A DNA stretch of 64,000 nucleotides from Streptomyces sp. CC53 (lineage in GTDB: Bacteria > Actinomycetota > Actinomycetes > Streptomycetales > Streptomycetaceae), in contig NZ_MKXB01000189.1 of the NCBI RefSeq assembly GCF_001865245.1, positions 62,001 to 126,000 on the forward strand, read 5' to 3'. Every line of letters starts with the position of its first letter. The stretch's first letter is position 1. Shown here one piece after another: positions 7,676 through 14,775 of this stretch. Below the pieces are notes generated by a model, which saw only the letters and a list, made by a program, of their open reading frames with translations, searched no databases and was not told the origin of the DNA. Position numbers and translations under genes: made by a program.

Positions 7676-8341
7676 ATGACCCAAGGCCCTGTCGACACCG
7701 AGATCAAACTCGCCCGATGCCCCCGATGCGGCGGATACGTCTTCGCGTGCACCAGCTCCGGACTGAAAACCGCAGCGGACCCGGCGCCCGTCACCCGCGA
7801 CGGCTACGTCACCGCCCTGGCCGCAGGACGCCGCCTCTTCGACCTCGTCACACAGGCTGGACGCCCCCACAAGCTCCTCACGCGCCCCCGAACAGCCCCA
7901 GCGCCCACCTTCGACCCCACAGGCGCCCAGACGCCCGTACACAGGCCCCTCGGGGGCGCCCTGCACGAACAGCGTCCCGTCCTGGCCGAGCACGGATGCG
8001 GCGCCCACGGCATGGACGCCACCCGGGTGGAGGAGATACCCGTGGGCCCTCCCCAAGCCCCTGTGACGCCTGGCGCGCACAGGGGTGGACCCCACCAGCC
8101 ACCTGCCCACGCCTCCACGCCGACCTGGCCGCACCCGGCGGCATCATCGACCACCTCCCCGCCTCCTGCGGCACCTGCGAGCCGCCGCCGTTCTAGGGCG
8201 GTGGTCGACCTGGAGCTGCCCGCCGATCCGCTGCCGGTGTGCGGCGCCTGCCAGGCGGTGATCGGGCCGGGCGAGGCATTCACCGGCGTCCATCACGAAA
8301 TATGGCAATGGGCTTTTCATGAGGAATGCAATGACAACTGA
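7676..8341 (+). CDS. Double zinc-ribbon hypothetical protein (221 aa)
   Basis: A 221-residue protein with an N-terminal ARCPRCGGYVFACTS zinc knuckle (residues about 13-27), a long low-complexity Pro/Ala/Thr/His-rich centre (about 65-175) and a C-terminal CGACQAVIGPGEAFTGVHHEIWQWAFHEEC module that could form a second zinc site. The centre is probably disordered. Such proteins sit near replication genes in actinophages, but no function is known. Confidence 0.6.
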   Translation: MTQGPVDTEIKLARCPRCGGYVFACTSSGLKTAADPAPVTRDGYVTALAAGRRLFDLVTQAGRPHKLLTRPRTAPAPTFDPTGAQTPVHRPLGGALHEQRPVLAEHGCGAHGMDATRVEEIPVGPPQAPVTPGAHRGGPHQPPAHASTPTWPHPAASSTTSPPPAAPASRRRSRAVVDLELPADPLPVCGACQAVIGPGEAFTGVHHEIWQWAFHEECNDN

Positions 8342-8522
8342 AGAAAGTACCCCCCTGGCTGTTCAGGTAACCAGCGAAGAGAACGGTGTATGTCTGGCAC
8401 TGCTCACAGCTGCCGATATGGAACTCGTTCTGTCGGTGACCATAGCGCCCGAGCACGCTTACAGCATCGCCCAAAAACTGACGATGGCGGCTATTCGTGT
8501 CGAGGAGAGGGGAAAGCGTTGA
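8331..8522 (+). CDS. Hypothetical protein (63 aa)
   Basis: Start chosen at ATG 8331 (MTTEEST) with GAGGA just upstream; ATG 8319 is an in-frame alternative. The protein reads as a strand-rich half followed by a helix (YSIAQKLTMAAIRVEERGKR). It overlaps the previous gene and its stop overlaps the TTG start of the next gene. Confidence 0.5.
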   Translation: MTTEESTPLAVQVTSEENGVCLALLTAADMELVLSVTIAPEHAYSIAQKLTMAAIRVEERGKR

Positions 8523-8788
8523 TTTGTGATGAGTGTCGTCACGAGGCGGACTCTGATTCCAGTACCCTGCCGTCGAATGCGTGCCCGGTGTGCCGATACG
8601 AATTCGGTGTGACGAAAACGGGGCGGGTGATCCAGCACGTAGATCCGCGAGACCCCGAGTATCGGAAATGCGCCGGTTCCGGCAAGGCGCCGCGTGGAAG
8701 GGGCCACGCCGCTTGCAAGGGGCACTGCCCCTGCCAGCACAAGCCGCGCCAATCGTGGAGAGGAGAGGGTCCTGGTGTCGATGCGTGA
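8519..8788 (+). CDS. Zinc-finger hypothetical protein (89 aa)
   Basis: Starts at a TTG overlapping the previous stop (TTGA), so that the product opens with ICDECRHE. Three CxxC pairs are present: CDEC, CPVC and the C-terminal CKGHCPCQH cluster. This suggests a treble-clef or double zinc-ribbon protein. No function recognised. Confidence 0.55.
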   Translation: MICDECRHEADSDSSTLPSNACPVCRYEFGVTKTGRVIQHVDPRDPEYRKCAGSGKAPRGRGHAACKGHCPCQHKPRQSWRGEGPGVDA

Positions 8789-9422
8789 AATCGAGCGTAA
8801 CGTCGCCGCCCTCAAAGACGGCTACGACGAGCGCATCGAATACAGAATCCGGGTCAACGGCGACTTTGAAGAGCGCGCCAATACCGTGCGCATGGCGGGG
8901 TTGCTGGAGCAGCTCCGGAAGGTCGCCATAGAGGGCGGCAGGTCGCCGGCGGGCCGTGCCGCGCGCCGGCCCCCGAACAAGCCGGGCAGCCAGCCGCCGG
9001 GACGCACAGACGGGCTCACCCTCCTGGACGAGATCACCGGGGAGGTCTACTACTGGGTCGACCGCGTCCTCATGGAGTCCGGCCGTGACCGCACCCTCGG
9101 CCTCAGTCCCATGCCCGCCCTGCTGGACGCCCTCGTCGCCGAAACCCGGCTCCTGGAAGACACACACCCCGCCCTGGTCGCCGACATCGCCGACGCCACC
9201 CGCACGTGGGTGCGGCGGGCGCGGCGCCTCCTCGGCCACGACGAGTCGTACGTGATGTTGGAGGAGAGGGTGTGTGGGGAGTGTGGTGGCGCTTTGGCGG
9301 TGGCCCGGGATGCTTCGACGGCGGTGCGGTGCGTCGGTAGCCCGGACGGCGGCGGTTGCGGTGCGCGGTATGAGCGGGATACGTGGCTGGGGCTTCTTGT
9401 TGGGGGTGGGGAGGCCGCGTGA
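8775..9422 (+). CDS. Conserved actinophage protein with C-terminal zinc ribbon (215 aa)
   Basis: Start GTG 8775, spaced after GGAGAGG; ATG 8781 is an alternative. Residues 1-50 are helical, then a basic Pro-rich linker, a helical core (LTLLDEITGEVYYWVDRVLMES...), and a C-terminal zinc ribbon (CGECGG...AVRCVGSPDGGGCGARY). The architecture is familiar from Streptomyces phage proteins of unknown function placed beside a small HTH gene, as here. It overlaps the next gene by GTGA. Confidence 0.6.
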   Translation: MSMREIERNVAALKDGYDERIEYRIRVNGDFEERANTVRMAGLLEQLRKVAIEGGRSPAGRAARRPPNKPGSQPPGRTDGLTLLDEITGEVYYWVDRVLMESGRDRTLGLSPMPALLDALVAETRLLEDTHPALVADIADATRTWVRRARRLLGHDESYVMLEERVCGECGGALAVARDASTAVRCVGSPDGGGCGARYERDTWLGLLVGGGEAA

Positions 9423-9619
9423 AGTTGCTGACGACTGATGCGGCGGTTGCCGGCCTGACGCCGCCGGGGGCATCTCGGGCGGTTATGGCCTATTGGAGGC
9501 GGGCTATCTACAACGCGGCCGGACGTGGAGAGATCAGGAATTATGGGGGGTCTGGAAAGGGTGAGGCTCTCTGGGCGCCTGAGGAGATACTGGCCCTGCG
9601 GGAAAAACTTTCCCGTTAG
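9419..9619 (+). CDS. Small HTH DNA-binding protein (MerR/excisionase-like)
   Basis: A 66-residue protein reading as a winged helix-turn-helix: LLTTDAAVAGLTPPGASRAV, then YWRRAIYNAAGRGEIRNYGG, then ALWAPEEILALREKLSR. The pattern of recognition helix followed by a basic wing fits MerR-type or excisionase-like DNA-binding domains. It could be a regulator or an origin-binding factor. GTG start overlaps the previous stop. Confidence 0.6.
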   Translation: MKLLTTDAAVAGLTPPGASRAVMAYWRRAIYNAAGRGEIRNYGGSGKGEALWAPEEILALREKLSR

Positions 9620-9622
9620 GGC

Positions 9623-9653
9623 TTGACAAGCCCTGGTATGGATGTCCGATAAT
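9623..9653 (+). promoter_or_regulatory. Sigma-70-type promoter
   Basis: TTGACA (9623-9628) and GATAAT (9648-9653) separated by 19 bp. This is the best consensus promoter in the first 10 kb; it lies three bases after the HTH gene stop and points into a gene-less stretch that ends at a strong terminator. Confidence 0.65.
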
Positions 9654-9659
9654 GTGGAT

Positions 9660-9778
9660 CGTGCGGCACCCCCTACCCTGAAACAGGGTGCGAAAGGTCC
9701 GTCGCCAACAGAAGACCCCCCTCGCACGCACGAACAAGGCCCCCGGTCCTCATCGAGGTGAGGAAGCGGGGGCTTTTT
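9660..9778 (+). ncRNA. Putative small RNA between promoter and terminator
   Basis: About 115 nt lie between the promoter (9623-9653) and an intrinsic terminator (9739-9778), with no credible reading frame. The RNA can fold a CCCTG-AAA-CAGGG hairpin (9676-9688); GTGCGA (9688-9693) can pair with TCGCAC (9722-9727) in a larger stem that shares one base with it. Role unknown; an antisense regulator or attenuator leader are both possible. Confidence 0.5.
9739..9778 (+). terminator. Intrinsic terminator
   Basis: GCCCCCG (9739-9745) pairs with CGGGGGC (9767-9773), with an inner TCCTCA/TGAGGA stem around a TCGAGG loop, and is followed at once by five T. Textbook Rho-independent terminator. Confidence 0.85.
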
Positions 9779-9974
9779 GTGTTTGGTGTGGGGGGAGATG
9801 CCGCGTGGAGCGCAGGACTGCGACCGGGATGGGCCGCCGGTGCGAGTAGGCCCCCGTCCGCTGCGCTCCACGCAGGGTTACCCCGGCTTGAAGCGTGTCA
9901 TTCCCACGGGGCGGGGAGACATTTGGGCCCGCCGTCCACGAGAATCTGATCCCGTGGAGCAAAGGTGCGTGATC

Positions 9975-10271
9975 ATGACCGCCGCCAGCGCCGGACGCTC
10001 CACCAGGCGGTGGAAACGACTCTGCGTCGAACTACGCGCCACCTTGCCCCCGCTCTGCGGCATCTGCGGACAGATCATCGACCTCGACCTACCGCCGAGA
10101 CACCCCCAGTCGTGGACGCTCGACCACATCATCCCCCGCTCCGTGCGGCCAGACCTCGCGGAGGACCCGGACAATCTTCGGCCAGCGCACTACGGGTGCA
10201 ACAGCGCCCGGGGCGCCGCCGGGCATGAAAAAAGGCCGGGACACCTTCGGGTGTCCCGGCGATGGGGATGA
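9975..10271 (+). CDS. HNH endonuclease
   Basis: A 98-residue HNH nuclease with the classic core: CGICGQIID, WTLDHIIPRS and NLRPAHYGCNSARG, giving the two CxxC-type zinc ligands, the catalytic His in LDHI and the Asn/His of the closing helix. Stand-alone HNH proteins near the terminase are often required for HK97-type genome packaging; this one lies 6 kb upstream of the terminase, so that link is tentative. The gene runs head-on into the FtsK-like gene (stops at 10271 and 10273), and the opposite strand's terminator hairpin lies inside its last codons. Confidence 0.85.
   Translation: MTAASAGRSTRRWKRLCVELRATLPPLCGICGQIIDLDLPPRHPQSWTLDHIIPRSVRPDLAEDPDNLRPAHYGCNSARGAAGHEKRPGHLRVSRRWG
10228..10260 (-). 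terminator. Intrinsic terminator of the leftward operon, inside HNH gene
   Basis: An 11-bp perfect stem (10235-10245 / 10250-10260) closed by a TTCG tetraloop; on the minus strand it is followed by six T (10228-10233). It ends transcription from the FtsK-like gene, yet lies within the coding sequence of the convergent HNH gene. Confidence 0.85.
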
Positions 10272-10272
10272 A

Positions 10273-11250
10273 TCACAGCCTTCCCTGGCGGTGCAGCGCC
10301 ATGCGGCCCTCCAGCGTCCGCCTGAACGCCTCCTGCCGCGCCTGCCGCCTGTCCCTGCGGGCCGGTTCTGCTGCATCGGCTCCGTTGCGGGCACGGTGCG
10401 CCTCGCGCACCAGGGTGGCGGCCTCCTCCTCGGACAGGTACAGGAACTGCGTCTCCCTGGCTTTGCCGGCGCGGCACACCATGCCCCGGCCCGGCTCCTC
10501 CGGGGACGGCTGCGGCGGCCACACGTCGGTGAGCATCTTCCATGCCCGGTCGCTGTAGCGGATCAGGATGCGGGTCGAGAAGTTCTCCCGGATGTCGCCG
10601 CCTCCGAGGGCCGCTGCGGTCGCGTACTGCGCCACGGCCACGACATGCATCTTGGCGGCCCGGCCCATGAACATGATGTCCCCGAGCGCGTCGATGGCGT
10701 CGTACTTGTCGCGTGGCAGCTTTCGGCCGAGGGCCTGAAGCTGGCCCATCGTCGCGTTCATCTCTTCGAACACGACGATGATCCGCTCCCCTACCGGGGC
10801 TTCTTCGACGGGCCCGGGGAAGCTGTCGACGATCTCGTTGCGGCGGTGCACCTCCATGCCGAGCGCCACCAGGGCGTCCCCGATTTCAGGCAGGGTGGAG
10901 GCGTAGTCGGCGCCGGGCAGGTTCTTGGCCCATCGGTGGCTGTGCCGCTTCACGTCGAGGAAGGCGACCTTGTTGCCGGCGGCGAGGGCCTGGGCGGCGA
11001 TGCTGCGGAGGATGACGGACTTGCCGCCTCCGCTGGCGGCGGAGATCAGTACGTGTGGGCTGTCGCTGTCCAGGTCGATGGCGACGGGTTCGCCTTCTCC
11101 GTCGATGCCGAGGAGGGGCGCGGATTCCAGGGCGTCGGCGATGAGCGGGCGGGCCTGGTGGTAGCCGAACAGTTCGGGGAAGCTGTTGGGGGCGGCGGGT
11201 GTGGCGAGGCCGGTGTAGGTGCTGGTGGTGGGTAGGTTGAGCATCGTCAT
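10273..11250 (-). CDS. FtsK/SpoIIIE-like DNA-translocase ATPase
   Basis: A 325-residue P-loop ATPase. Walker A AASGGGKS is at residues 71-78 and Walker B IIVVFEEMN at about 157-165, followed by a LGDIMFMGRAAKMHVVAVAQ motif typical of the FtsK/TraB group (sensor segment with arginine). It lacks the FtsK membrane and gamma domains, so it resembles the short FtsK-like proteins of Streptomyces phages and integrative elements. Possible roles are DNA segregation or transfer. Start chosen at MTMLNLP where ATGA overlaps the upstream stop. Confidence 0.8.
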   Translation of the reverse strand: MTMLNLPTTSTYTGLATPAAPNSFPELFGYHQARPLIADALESAPLLGIDGEGEPVAIDLDSDSPHVLISAASGGGKSVILRSIAAQALAAGNKVAFLDVKRHSHRWAKNLPGADYASTLPEIGDALVALGMEVHRRNEIVDSFPGPVEEAPVGERIIVVFEEMNATMGQLQALGRKLPRDKYDAIDALGDIMFMGRAAKMHVVAVAQYATAAALGGGDIRENFSTRILIRYSDRAWKMLTDVWPPQPSPEEPGRGMVCRAGKARETQFLYLSEEEAATLVREAHRARNGADAAEPARRDRRQARQEAFRRTLEGRMALHRQGRL

Positions 11251-11465
11251 TCCTCGGTGGGGTAGATCATGACCCCGTGATCGCTGGCGCGGCGCTTGCA
11301 GCGGGGGTCGTTGAAGACGGACAGGTCTTTCACGCACCTCGCCAGGTGGGCGGAGCATGAGGCTGATTGGGCTTCTCGGTAGCGGGCGTTGACCAGCCAC
11401 CGGGCGCGGTTCTTGCAGTTGTGCGCGAAGCATGTGGGCGTGGTCAGCTCCAGTTGTCCCACCAT
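11247..11465 (-). CDS. Cys-containing hypothetical protein (72 aa)
   Basis: A 72-residue protein with Cys/His residues spaced as FAHNCKNRA...SCSAHLARCVKD...RCKRRASDHG, possibly a zinc-binding helper of the ATPase encoded immediately downstream. Start at ATG 11465; the gene overlaps its upstream neighbour by 22 bp and the ATPase gene by 4 bp. Similar small Cys-rich partners of FtsK-like proteins occur in actinobacterial mobile elements (from memory). Confidence 0.55.
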   Translation of the reverse strand: MVGQLELTTPTCFAHNCKNRARWLVNARYREAQSASCSAHLARCVKDLSVFNDPRCKRRASDHGVMIYPTEE

Positions 11466-11686
11466 GAGCGGATCTCTTCGGGGGACTCGTCGTACATGTC
11501 GGCCACCATCTCTTCGAACGTGGCGGTAGGCTTGACCAGCCGTGTGGCGACCATGCGGCGCATCAGCAGCAGCAAGTCCTGGTCCCGCTCAGGTGGGTCG
11601 CCCTCCTGGTGAAGCGCGTACAGCAGGTCGTCCTCCACCTCCGACATGAGCAGCTGGATTTCGCCGGGCGTGAACGTCTTCTTCAT
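11444..11686 (-). CDS. Acidic helical hypothetical protein (80 aa)
   Basis: An 80-residue acidic protein, mostly helical (TPGEIQLLMSEVEDDLLYAL, then QDLLLLMRRMVATRL). No family recognised. Start chosen at MKKTF, where ATGA overlaps the upstream gene's stop. Confidence 0.55.
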   Translation of the reverse strand: MKKTFTPGEIQLLMSEVEDDLLYALHQEGDPPERDQDLLLLMRRMVATRLVKPTATFEEMVADMYDESPEEIRSWWDNWS

Positions 11687-11931
11687 GATGATTCCCCTGT
11701 CTCGTCGATGATTCGGGTGCCTTCGTCCTTGACGTACGTTTCGTACGCCTCGCGGACGGCTTCTTCGTACGTGTCGGTGAGAAACGTGGATGCCCACGCC
11801 ATGCCGTCCTCGTTGTCTTGGGCGTCCACGATGGAATCGATCGCCTCTTGGTCGTCTATGTCGACTTCCAGGGCATCTTCGAGCACGAGGTTGCCCCCGT
11901 GGTCCCAGCGTCCGAGCAGCAGAAAGGACAT
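11683..11931 (-). CDS. Acidic hypothetical protein (82 aa)
   Basis: An 82-residue strongly acidic protein with a helix-rich C-terminal half (TYEEAVREAYETYVKDEGTRI). Preceded on the minus strand by GAAAGGAG, a strong ribosome-binding site. No family recognised; high negative charge would suit a DNA-mimic or a structural role, but this is speculative. Confidence 0.55.
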   Translation of the reverse strand: MSFLLLGRWDHGGNLVLEDALEVDIDDQEAIDSIVDAQDNEDGMAWASTFLTDTYEEAVREAYETYVKDEGTRIIDETGESS

Positions 11932-11957
11932 GGCCGTAGCTCCTTTCAGAATAGGAT

Positions 11958-11987
11958 GACCGTCGCGGTGACTTCACCGCGACGGTC
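11958..11987. repeat. Perfect 14-bp inverted repeat
   Basis: GACCGTCGCGGTGA (11958-11971) and its exact complement (11974-11987) are separated by two bases. No T-run follows on either strand. It covers the 3' end of the 28-residue gene and precedes the next leftward gene, so it may be a processing site, attenuator or operator. Confidence 0.6.
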
Positions 11988-12060
11988 GGATGAGGACGGC
12001 GTAGTGTTTATGGCCGGGCGTGTTGTCGCCGCATTTCCATCCGCATTCTGTGCCAGGCAT
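11974..12060 (-). CDS. 28-residue Cys/His mini-protein
   Basis: A tiny gene with an AAGGAAAG ribosome-binding site before the ATG. The product reads as a single metal-binding knuckle: a CGWKCGD turn followed by GHKHY. Its stop falls in a 14-bp perfect inverted repeat. An overlapping frame gives a longer, low-quality product, which I rejected. Confidence 0.45.
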   Translation of the reverse strand: MPGTECGWKCGDNTPGHKHYAVLIRPSR

Positions 12061-12230
12061 GAGCTTCTTTCCTTTTCTGAAGGGTGTTTGCGGGCATGGG
12101 GACGCCCGGCGAGGGAAGCGAGTCGAATGTGAGGGCGGGAGGCCATCACGGGTCGCGTGTCCCTGCCGGGCGTCAGTGCCCCGGTGCCGCTGTGACGCGG
12201 CTACGGCTCAACCGGGCCGGGGCTGTGGCT

Positions 12231-12452
12231 TCAGCCGGGGTATCGGGTACCGATGGTGCGGAGGACCGCTTCCCAGTCATCGCCATCGGGCCAGTGGCCG
12301 ACTACTACGGACCCGTCTGAATACAGGTCCACGCCGACCAGTTGCATCCCGGGGTCGTCGTAGCGCTCGACCGCAAGGGTGGCGATGTCGTCTTCGGGGA
12401 CCTCGATCACCGCCAGGGTCTGGTTAGCGTCCGTCTTGATCAAGAACTTCAT
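12231..12452 (-). CDS. Hypothetical protein (73 aa)
   Basis: A 73-residue protein of alternating strands (MKFLIKTDANQTLAVIEV, then LVGVDLYSDGSVVVGHW). No family recognised. The 170 bp between it and the next gene downstream (12061-12230) hold no gene that I can support. Confidence 0.55.
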   Translation of the reverse strand: MKFLIKTDANQTLAVIEVPEDDIATLAVERYDDPGMQLVGVDLYSDGSVVVGHWPDGDDWEAVLRTIGTRYPG

Positions 12453-12479
12453 GACTCTTGTCCGTTCATCTAGTCGACG

Positions 12480-13103
12480 TCACTCATGCTGCTCACGCCC
12501 GTTCATCGGTCGGGTCCCAGTGCCGGCGAGATCTTCCACGCGGACAACCCACGTGACAGCCTGGACGGTTGAGGGGAGTTCTTCGAGCCGCATGGCGGCT
12601 TCCCGGTAGCAGTGCGCGATGAGTGCGTAGCGGCTCTTCGCCGAGAGGCCGCGTTCACGGTTGCCGTAGGTTTCGCCTACGGCAATGTCGTGCGCGTGCC
12701 GGTCAACGCACACGGCCTCGGCATCCTCGGGGTCCAGGATGCAGCGGTAGAAGTTGCCGGTTTTGGCGTCCATCGGCAGAACTTCGGCGGGGTCGGTTCC
12801 GGCGAGGATTTTGGCGGCTTTGGCGAGCGCGTCGTGGACGTGCCCGTTGGGTTCGCCGTTCTCGAAGGTGGCGGCGGCGAGACGCTGGTTTTCGGGCCAT
12901 GACTTGTTGGCGGACAGGGCGGCGATCACTCCGGCACCGGCCATCACGTTGCCTTCGCTGATCATGTCTGCGAGCTGGTGTGCGGTGCGGTACCAGGCGC
13001 GGCCCCGGGCGAGTTGGTCCGGGGTGGCCTTGCGCCATTCGTTGATGATGTTCTGGACGAACTGTTCCCGCTCTTCGGCGGTGAGCGTCTTCATATTGAT
13101 CAC
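12480..13103 (-). CDS. Conserved actinophage protein of unknown function (207 aa)
   Basis: Start chosen at GTG 13103, eight bases after GGAGG; ATG 13094 is the alternative. The 207-residue product has the conserved blocks GAGVIAALSANKSW, KAAKILAGTDPAEVL, KTGNFYRCILDPED and VCVDRHAHDIA, which I recognise as a family common in Streptomyces and Mycobacterium phages without known function. The helical layout and the conserved Lys and Asp are faintly reminiscent of helix-hairpin-helix DNA glycosylases, but no hairpin motif is clear. Confidence 0.65.
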   Translation of the reverse strand: MINMKTLTAEEREQFVQNIINEWRKATPDQLARGRAWYRTAHQLADMISEGNVMAGAGVIAALSANKSWPENQRLAAATFENGEPNGHVHDALAKAAKILAGTDPAEVLPMDAKTGNFYRCILDPEDAEAVCVDRHAHDIAVGETYGNRERGLSAKSRYALIAHCYREAAMRLEELPSTVQAVTWVVRVEDLAGTGTRPMNGREQHE

Positions 13104-13201
13104 GATACTCACCTCCGGGGGTGAAAGTCGGGCGGGTTGGTTGTTTGAGTGCCCGGTCACGCTGCGACGCGTGTACGGCTTGACCGCCGGGCCGGGATGT
13201 C

Positions 13202-13555
13202 TCACGGGTAGTTGTCGTAATGAGGATCGTCGGGTCCGTCGTGCTCTGCGTGAGCGGAGAGGATCTCGTCCGCAATCGCACCCTTCCCGAAGGCGCGGAA
13301 GAGTTCAGCGAGAGCATCGGCCTCGGCGCATTGCATGGTGCAGTCGTAGTCGTTGGGCAGAAACTGCGCGAGTTCCGCCCACGTGTCAACAAAGTTACGG
13401 GCGGCGGCGACGCGTGCGGCTGTTTCCTCCGCGTCGCGCCCCATGCCCTGGTCGTGGCAGTGCGCGCAGTACCCGTCTCCGGTGTAGTCGTCGCGTTCCT
13501 CGGGGGGTACGAAATCGTCGCTGCACCCCTTGCAGCGAAGCCAGCCATCAAACAC
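13202..13555 (-). CDS. Zinc-ribbon hypothetical protein (117 aa)
   Basis: A 117-residue protein whose first 40 residues form a zinc ribbon (RCKGCSDDF...YCAHCHDQG). The rest is helical and acidic (RNFVDTWAELAQFL, then ADALAELFRAFGKGAIADEIL). No function recognised. It is spaced 7 bp from the upstream gene. Confidence 0.55.
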   Translation of the reverse strand: MFDGWLRCKGCSDDFVPPEERDDYTGDGYCAHCHDQGMGRDAEETAARVAAARNFVDTWAELAQFLPNDYDCTMQCAEADALAELFRAFGKGAIADEILSAHAEHDGPDDPHYDNYP

Positions 13556-13561
13556 GGCGGG

Positions 13562-13810
13562 TCACTCCCAGTCTCGTGCGTCAAGGATTATTTCTTCGGC
13601 GGTCACGATGAAGGCCCGGTCCGTGCCGACGAACCGGGCCTCGTAGATGCCGTCAACTACCTCGCTCCCCAAATCCACGGGTTCCCCGTTGTAGAGGAGT
13701 TCCGGCGGCGGGAACTCTGGCTCAGCCAACAGAAGATCGTCCTGGCAGTACGGGCAGTTCTCGTAATCCGGATGATCCTCGTGGTAGGCATCGTGCCAGC
13801 GATCAATCAT
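13562..13810 (-). CDS. Hypothetical protein with CPYC knuckle (82 aa)
   Basis: Start chosen at ATG 13810, which overlaps the stop region of the upstream 46-residue gene; ATG 13819 is an in-frame alternative. The product carries ENCPYCQDDLLL near residue 18 and a strand-rich second half (YEARFVGTDRAFIVTAEEIIL). No family recognised. Confidence 0.5.
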   Translation of the reverse strand: MIDRWHDAYHEDHPDYENCPYCQDDLLLAEPEFPPPELLYNGEPVDLGSEVVDGIYEARFVGTDRAFIVTAEEIILDARDWE

Positions 13811-13943
13811 GCATGTCATGTGCAGGGTGCTCCATCTCGTCATAAGCGGTTTCATCGTCCGCGTCCATCTCGGCTTCACAGGCAGGGCACCCGTAGAGCG
13901 TTCCGGGCCAGTGCGGATAGTCGACGTGTTCCGAATCGGTCAT
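13803..13943 (-). CDS. 46-residue acidic CxxC protein
   Basis: A short gene whose ATG overlaps the stop of the upstream gene (TGATG) and whose 3' end overlaps the next gene by 8 bp. The peptide contains YGCPACEADM and a run of acidic residues. The consistent overlaps on both sides are the main evidence. Function unknown. Confidence 0.5.
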   Translation of the reverse strand: MTDSEHVDYPHWPGTLYGCPACEAEMDADDETAYDEMEHPAHDMHD

Positions 13944-14308
13944 CACAGCCACTCGCTTTCACCGGTAGCGATGTTGAACACCGCCATTTCGCTCCGGGCG
14001 GTCGCCAGCGCATACGCGCTGCGTTCCGCCGGAACGTGGTCAACGACGTCCAGGTATGCGCGCCCGTTCTCAACCCACACTCCGAAGTAGCGCGCATTCG
14101 GGTGGGTACTCACGAAACCGGCCACGTCATCCGGGGTGATCCGGGAAACAGCCTTGACGAGCGTCCAGGACTGCCCACCGACCCAATATCCAGTTTCAGG
14201 GAGGGGTTGGCGGTAGCTGTCCACAGTGGCCCCGTCGCTACCGGTCCGAATGGCTCGGTACAGGGCGGCTGTGGTGGCAGGGGCATCGGTGAGGGTGTTA
14301 GTGGCCAT
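13943..14308 (-). CDS. Hypothetical protein (121 aa)
   Basis: A 121-residue protein with a strand-rich centre (YWVGGQSWTLVKAVSRITPDD, then YFGVWVENGRAYLDVVDHV). No family recognised. The sequence upstream of its start is repeated upstream of the next leftward gene (14561-14590), a possible start-associated element. Confidence 0.55.
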   Translation of the reverse strand: MATNTLTDAPATTAALYRAIRTGSDGATVDSYRQPLPETGYWVGGQSWTLVKAVSRITPDDVAGFVSTHPNARYFGVWVENGRAYLDVVDHVPAERSAYALATARSEMAVFNIATGESEWL

Positions 14309-14337
14309 GACGGATCGGGTCTTTCCGAGTGGGATGG
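14306..14337 (-). repeat. Start-associated repeat, copy 1
   Basis: On the minus strand, CCCACTCGGAAAG followed by 9 nt and TCCGTCATG. Copy 2 (14561-14590) is CCCACCCGGAAAG with the same ending. Each abuts the start codon of a leftward gene and includes a GGAAAG ribosome-binding element. Confidence 0.5.
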
Positions 14338-14347
14338 ATTGACGTGT

Positions 14348-14563
14348 TCAGCGGTCGAAAACGACGCGTGCGCCGTAGTCGTATGAGGTGAAGCTGCGAC
14401 CCTCGCCGTTGCCTCGCGTAGGCGCGTCCCAACGGCACACTTCCTGCCCGCTGCCGTCCTCATGGAGGCACGCGGGAATGGGCGCCGGAGAGAAGTCGTG
14501 CACGCTGGCAACACCGAACAGCGCAACGGCGCTTGCTGCTGCGGCGACAAGGATTCTGCGCAT
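14348..14563 (-). CDS. Small secreted protein (71 aa)
   Basis: The N-terminus has two Arg, then a hydrophobic run (ILVAAAASAVALFGVASV) and a likely signal peptidase site after about residue 21. The mature part has two Cys (ACLHEDGSGQEVCRW) that could form a disulfide. First gene of the leftward operon; no family recognised. Confidence 0.55.
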   Translation of the reverse strand: MRRILVAAAASAVALFGVASVHDFSPAPIPACLHEDGSGQEVCRWDAPTRGNGEGRSFTSYDYGARVVFDR

Positions 14564-14590
14564 GACGGACCACGCTTTCCGGGTGGGATG
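14561..14590 (-). repeat. Start-associated repeat, copy 2
   Basis: Second copy of the sequence that precedes the 14308 start codon; the two align over about 30 bp with a handful of differences and identical position relative to ATG. Confidence 0.5.
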
Positions 14591-14615
14591 ACTCTGTGAG
14601 GGTGGGAATGTGTTG

Positions 14616-14715
14616 CAGAGTCCGCTACGTAGCTCCGTTGGCCGGAGTCTGCGGATTGGTTACCGCCGGGTTATCCGAGTAGTCCCGAACGCGCTAGGCG
14701 CCTTGCTCAAGCGCC
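14616..14715. other. Structured non-coding stretch
   Basis: Two foldable elements lie here: CAGAGTCCG with CGGAGTCTG (about 14616-14683, eight of nine pairs) and a 7-bp hairpin at 14697-14715 (GGCGCCTTGCTCAAGCGCC). No reading frame is convincing. The strand that is transcribed is unknown. Confidence 0.4.
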
Positions 14716-14775
14716 GTTATATGGCTTCCCTGCAACCCCCGGTGCTCCACACCTAGGGGACGCTCACACCATCAG

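Noticed and set aside
7676..8341. Central Pro/Thr/His-rich segment as a sign of frameshift
   Set aside because: The frame continues into a clear C-terminal Cys/His module and the codon bias is maintained, so it is read as a disordered linker.
11946..12149. Minus-strand 67-codon frame alternative to the 28-residue gene
   Set aside because: Its composition lacks any pattern, and the overlapping short frame has a better ribosome-binding site and a coherent Cys/His motif.
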